DNA of 20,851 nt from Gammaproteobacteria bacterium (lineage in GTDB: Bacteria; Pseudomonadota; Gammaproteobacteria; UBA6429; Thiohalophilaceae), in contig DRJN01000133.1 in the NCBI GenBank assembly GCA_011052165.1, positions 1 to 20,851 on the forward strand, in the 5' to 3' direction. The notes beneath the pieces are model-generated. The model searched no databases. It had not been told where the DNA came from and saw only the letters and a program-made list of their open reading frames with translations. Shown here piece after piece: positions 16,040 through 20,851 of the stretch. How positions within the stretch are numbered: the first letter of the stretch is position 1; each line of letters begins with the position of its first letter. The position numbers were made by a program, and so were the translations under genes.

Positions 16040-17140
16040 ATGAAAATACTGCTGATCGAACCCGGCGGGTATGCGGCAACGTTCCAATACACCCACAATC
16101 TTGCCAATGAACTGGCCAACAGGGGCCACACTGTTGTGCTGGGCACGGGTCTCAAGTTCGAGACCAAAGAGTTCCCCCGCTCCTATACTGCCTTTGAAAT
16201 CTTCGACCGTTTCTTTCCGAGACCGATTCGCCTGCTCGCGTTTTTGTCCCATGTCAGAAAAATGCAGCCGGACATCATCCATATACAGGGGCATTCTCAC
16301 CCAACCAGCTACCTGCTGATCCGGAAAATGATCAGCTCGGTATGTGAAGCAAAATTCGTGTACACCGCGCAGGACGTCATCCCCAAGCAAACAAGAAAGC
16401 ATCACCGGTACGCCCTGAAATCATTGTATGCCAAGGCACTGCATATCTTCGTGAATGCACAACAGAACAGGGAAATGCTGCTGGAATCATTCCCCCGGAC
16501 CGACGCCGGAAAAATTACCGTTATACCACTTGCCGACCTCACCGCGTTTGTCAGCAAGGATGCAGATACACCCTTTCCCGGCATCCCGGAAGAACTAAAA
16601 ATTGTTCTTTTCTTTGGCAATATCGAACCCCGAAAGGGGCTACAGGTATTGCTGGAATCTTTCCGCAGCGTGGCCAAATCAGTACCGGACGCCTTCCTGC
16701 TTATAGTCGGCAAACCCTTTGAAGGTATTGATACATACCTTGAGCTGGCGAACAACCCGGATATCGCAGACAGGCTGATTTTCCATCATCACTACTTCCC
16801 GCTTGTAGAAATTCCAGCGCTGTTTTCGCGTGTAGATATTGTTGCCGTACCCTACGTGGAGGGCTGGAACAGCGCGGTAATTGCCACCGCGTATGCAAAC
16901 GGGCGTCCTGTTATTGCCAGCGATATTGGCGGTTTTGATGAAGTGGTGGATGATGGCAATACCGGACTGCTCGTACCACCCGGCGATGTACCAGCGCTCG
17001 CAGACGCGATTACGCGCGTTCTCAGCGACAGTACGCTGTATTCGCACATGCAGAAGAATGTAAAGGAAAAATCAAAACTGAACTCGTGGCCGGAAATCGC
17101 GCGCAAGACGGAAGAAATCTATCTTTCGCTGGCTAGCTGA
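16040..17140 (+). CDS. GT4-family glycosyltransferase with altered EX7E motif
   Basis: 366 residues, GT-B fold. The N-terminal MKILLIEPGGYAATFQYTHNLAN is a standard GT4 acceptor-lobe start; the donor lobe has LFFGNIEPRKGLQVLLESF, PYVEGWNSAVIATAYANGRPVIASD and GNTGLLVPPGD. In the segment equivalent to EX7E the first Glu is present (EGWNSAVIA) but the second position is Ala, as happens in some GT4 branches. No signal peptide or membrane helix is visible. Its role should be the addition of one sugar to the repeat unit. ATG 16040 has no strong ribosome site and may depend on the gene 34 bp upstream. The aldo/keto reductase follows after 48 bp. Confidence 0.9.
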   Translation: MKILLIEPGGYAATFQYTHNLANELANRGHTVVLGTGLKFETKEFPRSYTAFEIFDRFFPRPIRLLAFLSHVRKMQPDIIHIQGHSHPTSYLLIRKMISSVCEAKFVYTAQDVIPKQTRKHHRYALKSLYAKALHIFVNAQQNREMLLESFPRTDAGKITVIPLADLTAFVSKDADTPFPGIPEELKIVLFFGNIEPRKGLQVLLESFRSVAKSVPDAFLLIVGKPFEGIDTYLELANNPDIADRLIFHHHYFPLVEIPALFSRVDIVAVPYVEGWNSAVIATAYANGRPVIASDIGGFDEVVDDGNTGLLVPPGDVPALADAITRVLSDSTLYSHMQKNVKEKSKLNSWPEIARKTEEIYLSLAS

Positions 17141-17188
17141 ACCGCCGCTATTTTCAGGCTTTGACTGCGATCAAAAAGGCACCCGACG

Positions 17189-18142
17189 TTGCACTACACT
17201 ACATTCGGAAAAACAGATATCAGGCCCTCGAGAATAGGATTTGGTTGCAGCCAGATTGCCTCCATATCGACAGCACATCCCTGCTCCGAAGTCAGGGCAA
17301 CCCTGCTGGAAGCTGTAGACCGGGGCATTAATTTCTTCGATACCGCAGACGTTTACGGCCAGGGCGACAGCGAGCGCATGCTGGGAAAGTTATTCCGTGG
17401 AAGGCGGGACAAACTTATTTACTGCACCAAGGCCGGCCTTACCCTGGGACTGTCACAAAACCTGATAAGACTCGTAAAACCGCTGGCCAACCCTCTCATG
17501 CGCCACTGGAAACACGGAAGGGAAAAGACGCTCAAAACCCGCAGGGATGTTGAGAACAAATGTTTTGACCCCGCGTATCTGGAAAAACGCATTGAAGGAA
17601 GTCTGCGCCGCCTGAACACCGATTACCTGGATATTGTGCTGTTACACAGCCCGGACACAGGGGTTCTGGCTGACGGCCGAGTGTTTGAAATGCTGAACTC
17701 CCTTCAGGAGAAGGGGCAGATCCGTCACTATGGTGTTTCCTGCGATACAATAACGAGCGCCTTGCAATTTTCCCGAAACGAGGACATCTCGTGTATCCAG
17801 TTCCCCGGGAATGTAACGCAACACCAGTCCCTGGACAGTGCACTCCCCCTGATGGAGGACAGGCGTATTGGCGTCATACTCAGAGAACCATTCGGTGGCG
17901 GTGATGTGTTCTCCTATCCGCCCCTGCTGGAACTGGCACGGAATCGCACTGACTCCTCACCAGCCAGAATTGCTTTGCAGTACCTGCTGCAAAGAGATGA
18001 TACCGGTGTGATTCTTGGCGGAATGACCTGTCGCAAACACCTACAGGAAAACCTGGACGCATTCTCGGGGGAACCGCTTTCTGCCCGGGATATCGACGTA
18101 TTACAGCACACCACCGCTCAATCGGTACCGCCGCATGATTGA
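17189..18142 (+). CDS. Aldo/keto reductase
   Basis: A 317-residue TIM-barrel oxidoreductase using NAD(P)H. The catalytic tetrad is visible: Asp51 and Tyr56 in FFDTADVYGQG, Lys81 in YCTKAG and His153 in LLHSPD. ALQYLLQRDDTGVILGGM near the C-terminus is the cofactor-side segment. The subgroup is the AKR type common in bacterial sugar gene clusters; the substrate is not readable and could be a sugar aldehyde or ketone. The start is TTG with AAAGG 9 nt upstream; no ATG fits the fold start. Its last 8 bp overlap the GMC oxidoreductase start, so the two are probably translationally coupled and act on related substrates. Confidence 0.9.
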   Translation: MHYTTFGKTDIRPSRIGFGCSQIASISTAHPCSEVRATLLEAVDRGINFFDTADVYGQGDSERMLGKLFRGRRDKLIYCTKAGLTLGLSQNLIRLVKPLANPLMRHWKHGREKTLKTRRDVENKCFDPAYLEKRIEGSLRRLNTDYLDIVLLHSPDTGVLADGRVFEMLNSLQEKGQIRHYGVSCDTITSALQFSRNEDISCIQFPGNVTQHQSLDSALPLMEDRRIGVILREPFGGGDVFSYPPLLELARNRTDSSPARIALQYLLQRDDTGVILGGMTCRKHLQENLDAFSGEPLSARDIDVLQHTTAQSVPPHD

Positions 18143-19778
18143 AGAAGCAGCCAGTATACCCGCCGGGTCAGCAGTCAGCTGCGAAATCTGTATCGTCGGC
18201 GCCGGTCCGGCCGGCATCACACTGGCCCTGGAGCTGGCAAAGACCGGGGGAAATATAGTCCTACTCGAAGCCGGTGGCTTGAAAAACAGCGGCAAAAGTA
18301 TGGAACTCTACCGTGGAGAACTTGCGGACCCGGCACGCCACCTTCCCCTGGACAGTGATCGCTATCGGCAGCTCGGTGGAACTTCTGCACTCTGGGGCGG
18401 ACGCTGTATACCGTTCAGTGCGATTGACTTCGAAACCAGGGATTACGTACCCCATAGCGGCTGGCCCCTGTCGAAAGAGGAACTGGACCCTTACTACCGG
18501 AAGGCGCATACATACTGTGAGTGCGGTGACTATTTATACCACACAGACGATGCCATGCCGGAAGACCCTGCTGAAATGATACCCGGATTCAAGGGCCATG
18601 CTGTTACCAGCAACACCATAGAGCGATGGAGCCCACCGACCCATTTCGGCAAGACCTACAAAAAAGCGCTACAGGATGCCCCAAATATCAGGGTCCTTAT
18701 GCACGCCGTTTGCCTCAGTATCGATGTATCCGGTGATGGCACCGAAGTGAGCTCACTGTCGGTCGGAAGGTTTGGTAGGGAAAGCTTCACCATCAAACCG
18801 GAAGTTACCGTACTATGTGGCGGGGGGCTTGAGGTAACACGGCTGTTACTGGCATCAAACAAGGTACATAAAACCGGCCTGGGTAACCATTCCGACTGGC
18901 TGGGACGGGGTTATATGTGCCACATAAGCGGTAGCATTGCGCGCGTCAGGTTCGCAGATAATGTAGTGCCGATATACGGCTATGAACTGGACAGGGAAGG
19001 CATATATTGCCGCCGCCGCCTGTGCATTTCAGAGCAGGCGCAACGAGAACAAAAGCTGCTGAACGCCTATCTGTTGCTGGATCGGCCTTTATTGTCGGAT
19101 CCCGAACATGGAAGCGGGCTGTTCTCGCTGGCATTCATTGCCAAAAAGATACTCCAGCATGACCAAACCAGGGCGCCGTTTAAAGGGAAGTACGCATTAT
19201 ACTGGCGACACATCATAAATATTCTCAAGGGATCGCCGGAAGTACTGTCCGTTCTTCCGCGCTGGTGCCGCAACCGCTTTATACAGGGGCGCAGAATTCC
19301 TTCCCTGTTGCAGAGATCAAAAAATAATGAATATCACCTTTATTATCATACCGAACAAATTCCCGACCGGGATTCCCGGATCACCCTGTCTGACAAGGTT
19401 GATATATTCGGGGTCCCCAGGCTCTTTGTCGACTACAGGATTGCAGAAAAGGACGTGGAAAGTATCTGCCTGACCCACCGGTTGATCGACACGGAGTTGC
19501 GTGACAGTGGCTGTGGGAAGCTGGTCTACGACTCCGACAACCCGGCCGAGGCGATTCGGGACCACCAGGCCATGCTTGGTCACCATATAGGAACAACAAG
19601 AATGGCTGCCAGGGACTCCGACGGCGTCGTGGATGAAAATTGCCAAGTGCACGGTATACCGAATCTGTTCGTCGCCAGCAGCTCGATATTCCCGACCAGC
19701 GGACAGGCCAACCCGACGCTGACGATTGTCGCACTGACCATCCGACTTGCGGCACATATTAAAGGCACGTCACCCTGA
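18135..19778 (+). CDS. GMC-family FAD-dependent oxidoreductase
   Basis: A 547-residue flavoprotein. The FAD dinucleotide motif is VGAGPAG (21-27), followed by LLEAGG; GGTSALWGGRC is the second FAD contact typical of GMC enzymes. The C-terminal domain has HHIGTTRM (catalytic His probably His483), GIPNLFVASSSIFPTSG and ANPTLTIVAL with Asn526 in the usual second catalytic position. Such enzymes oxidise alcohols or sugars to aldehydes, ketones or lactones. There is no signal peptide or Tat motif, so it should be cytoplasmic. The ATG overlaps the reductase stop by 8 bp. An oxidation-reduction pair modifying a sugar precursor, for instance an epimerisation through a keto form, is an inference from adjacency. 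It is the last gene before the IS110 element. Confidence 0.9.
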   Translation: MIEEAASIPAGSAVSCEICIVGAGPAGITLALELAKTGGNIVLLEAGGLKNSGKSMELYRGELADPARHLPLDSDRYRQLGGTSALWGGRCIPFSAIDFETRDYVPHSGWPLSKEELDPYYRKAHTYCECGDYLYHTDDAMPEDPAEMIPGFKGHAVTSNTIERWSPPTHFGKTYKKALQDAPNIRVLMHAVCLSIDVSGDGTEVSSLSVGRFGRESFTIKPEVTVLCGGGLEVTRLLLASNKVHKTGLGNHSDWLGRGYMCHISGSIARVRFADNVVPIYGYELDREGIYCRRRLCISEQAQREQKLLNAYLLLDRPLLSDPEHGSGLFSLAFIAKKILQHDQTRAPFKGKYALYWRHIINILKGSPEVLSVLPRWCRNRFIQGRRIPSLLQRSKNNEYHLYYHTEQIPDRDSRITLSDKVDIFGVPRLFVDYRIAEKDVESICLTHRLIDTELRDSGCGKLVYDSDNPAEAIRDHQAMLGHHIGTTRMAARDSDGVVDENCQVHGIPNLFVASSSIFPTSGQANPTLTIVALTIRLAAHIKGTSP

Positions 19779-19860
19779 TTGGTGCAAAGCACGGGTTTTC
19801 ACACCCGCGGCCCGCCCTGCCGCGCAAAAGGAATTCCAACCGTCCTAGACATCATGTATT

Positions 19861-19940
19861 GACCTGCCCAACCTCGAAGACGTGGGTTACGCTTAGAGGT
19901 TGGAACCCCGGCGCAGAGCCATAATCGAGGAGGACAGGTC
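19861..19940 (+). promoter_or_regulatory. Structured leader of the IS110 transposase (possible bridge-RNA or translation-control element)
   Basis: CCAACCTC (19868-19875) and GAGGTTGG (19896-19903) form a perfect 8-bp stem with a 20-nt loop. An outer pairing joins GACCTG (19861-19866) to CAGGTC (19935-19940), ending exactly at the transposase ATG. IS110-family elements are known to encode a bridge RNA in a non-coding end next to the transposase; whether this short leader is such an RNA, part of one, or a cis-acting structure covering the ribosome site cannot be decided here. Confidence 0.4.
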
Positions 19941-20851
19941 ATGCAAGAGTTTAGCAAGTACGTGGGGCTGGATACACACAAGGAAACGATTGCGGTAGCA
20001 GTCGCCGATGCCTTGGCAGGAAAGCCTCGTTATTACGGTGAGATAGCCAACACGCCTGAGGAGATTCGTAAGCTGGTCAAGAAATTGTGTCCCGATGGAG
20101 AGGTGCTCTCATTTTGCTATGAGGCAGGGCCGTGTGGTTATGAGATATACCGCCAGATCAGCCAGCTTGGCCACCATTGCAGCGTAGTGGCCCCGTCACT
20201 GATTCCGACAAAACCCGGCGAGCGGGTCAAGACCGACCGGCGAGATAGCGAAAAACTCTGCCGACTCGATAGAGCAGGCGAACTCACACCGGTCTGGGTG
20301 CCCGATCAGGAGCAAGAGGCGATGCGTGATCTCACGCGGGCACGCGAAGATATGAAAGGCCTGGAGCGGATCACCAAACAACGCTTGAACGCCTTTCTGC
20401 TCCGCTATGCTCGAATTTATGAGAGTGGCAAAAGCCGCTGGACCCAGGCGCACTTTCGCTGGTTGGAAGGACTCAAGTTCGACGTTGCCGTGCAACAGAT
20501 TGTTTTTCAGGAATACGTGGAGGCCATCAAGCAGGCCGAAGCCCGTGTCGCCGGATTGGAACAAGAGATGGAAAAAGCCCTGGAGAGTTGGAGTTTGGCT
20601 CCGGTCGTTAAAGCCTTGATGGCTTTGCGGGGTGTCAAGCTCATTACCGCGATGACGATCATGGCCGAACTTGGCGACATCACCCGATTTGATTCGCCAC
20701 GGCAATTGATGAGTTTCTTAGGCCTGGTGCCGAGTGAGTCCTCCAGTGGTCAAACGCGCCGCCAAGGCGGTATCACCAAGACAGGCAACGGGCATGCCCG
20801 GCGCGTGTTGATCGAGTCGGGTTGGTGCTACCGGTTCCCGGCCCGCAAAAC
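19941..20851 (+). CDS. IS110-family transposase (3' end beyond window)
   Basis: The frame is open from ATG 19941 to the window edge, 303 codons with no stop. The RuvC-like N-terminal domain begins YVGLDTHKETIAVAVAD and supplies the DEDD set: Asp11, Glu61 (CYEAGPCG), Asp99 and Asp102 (KTDRRDSEK). The C-terminal Transposase_20 domain has ALRGVKLITAMTIMAELGD, then FLGLVPSESSSGQTRRQGG, where the serine cluster at 265-269 contains the expected catalytic Ser. A strong GAGGAGG (19927-19933) lies 7 nt before the ATG. Members usually have 320-400 residues, so only the tail is missing. Within the window the reading frame is intact, which suggests a recent insertion beside the EPS genes. Confidence 0.93.
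   Translation, partial: MQEFSKYVGLDTHKETIAVAVADALAGKPRYYGEIANTPEEIRKLVKKLCPDGEVLSFCYEAGPCGYEIYRQISQLGHHCSVVAPSLIPTKPGERVKTDRRDSEKLCRLDRAGELTPVWVPDQEQEAMRDLTRAREDMKGLERITKQRLNAFLLRYARIYESGKSRWTQAHFRWLEGLKFDVAVQQIVFQEYVEAIKQAEARVAGLEQEMEKALESWSLAPVVKALMALRGVKLITAMTIMAELGDITRFDSPRQLMSFLGLVPSESSSGQTRRQGGITKTGNGHARRVLIESGWCYRFPARK

Larger units (their letters stand above)
19859..20851 (+). mobile_element. IS110-family insertion sequence, left part (cut by window end)
   Basis: The right end of the window holds a transposase of the DEDD type with a structured leader, and no terminal inverted repeats are obvious, as expected for IS110 elements. The true left boundary lies between the GMC stop (19778) and the transposase; I place it provisionally at the start of the structured leader. 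The right end is outside the window. Confidence 0.6.

Noticed and set aside
19792..19823. GC-rich hairpins CGGGT/ACCCG and GCGGC/GCCGC after the GMC oxidoreductase gene
   Set aside because: The stems are only 5 bp and no T-run follows, so I do not call a terminator.
20196..20705. 169-codon minus-strand open frame
   Set aside because: It is the antisense of the IS110 transposase, which shows the complete DEDD motif set on the plus strand.

Overview
The window is an exopolysaccharide (EPS) or capsule locus of the Wzx/Wzy type, most likely from a gammaproteobacterium. That placement is my inference from the mixture of GumD-, GumC- and EpsL-like components, moderate G+C and IS content; I cannot name the genus. 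A glycosyltransferase lies at the left edge and an IS110-type insertion sequence runs off the right edge.

Layout. (1) 104-5603, all minus strand: a leftward set reading O-antigen-ligase/Wzy-like polymerase, family-2 glycosyltransferase, short polysaccharide export (OPX) protein, outer-membrane beta-barrel, CgeB-like glycosyltransferase. Spacing is tight, with one small overlap, so it is probably one operon. (2) 5604-6389: a gene-poor spacer holding two fused transposase remnants (IS4-like and IS1182-like) and, next to them, a ~130-bp MITE-like palindromic element. (3) 6390-8385, plus strand: a membrane-anchored SGNH-like protein with no ordinary start codon and a Cys in place of the nucleophile Ser, then a lipoprotein esterase of the PHB-depolymerase/CE1 type. 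(4) 8537-14342, minus strand: polyprenyl-phosphate sugar-1-phosphate transferase, UDP-glucuronate decarboxylase (UDP-xylose synthase), a Wzz-type copolymerase fused to a degenerate tyrosine-kinase-like domain, and a second SGNH hydrolase. (5) 14773-19778, plus strand, divergent from block 4: two GT4 glycosyltransferases, an aldo/keto reductase, and a GMC oxidoreductase whose start overlaps the reductase stop. (6) 19779-20851: the 5' end of an IS110-family element, with a structured leader and a transposase cut by the window edge.

How they could work together. The phosphotransferase loads the first sugar-phosphate onto undecaprenyl phosphate. UDP-xylose and other nucleotide sugars feed the four glycosyltransferases. 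A flippase, not seen here, would move the repeat unit across the inner membrane. The Wzy-like protein polymerises it, the Wzz/kinase-like protein sets chain length, and the short OPX protein with the beta-barrel exports it. The SGNH proteins and the esterase look like acyl-tailoring or trimming functions, and the AKR-GMC pair may oxidise or reduce a sugar or an attached alcohol; these last roles are inference. No rRNA, tRNA or CRISPR array was seen.
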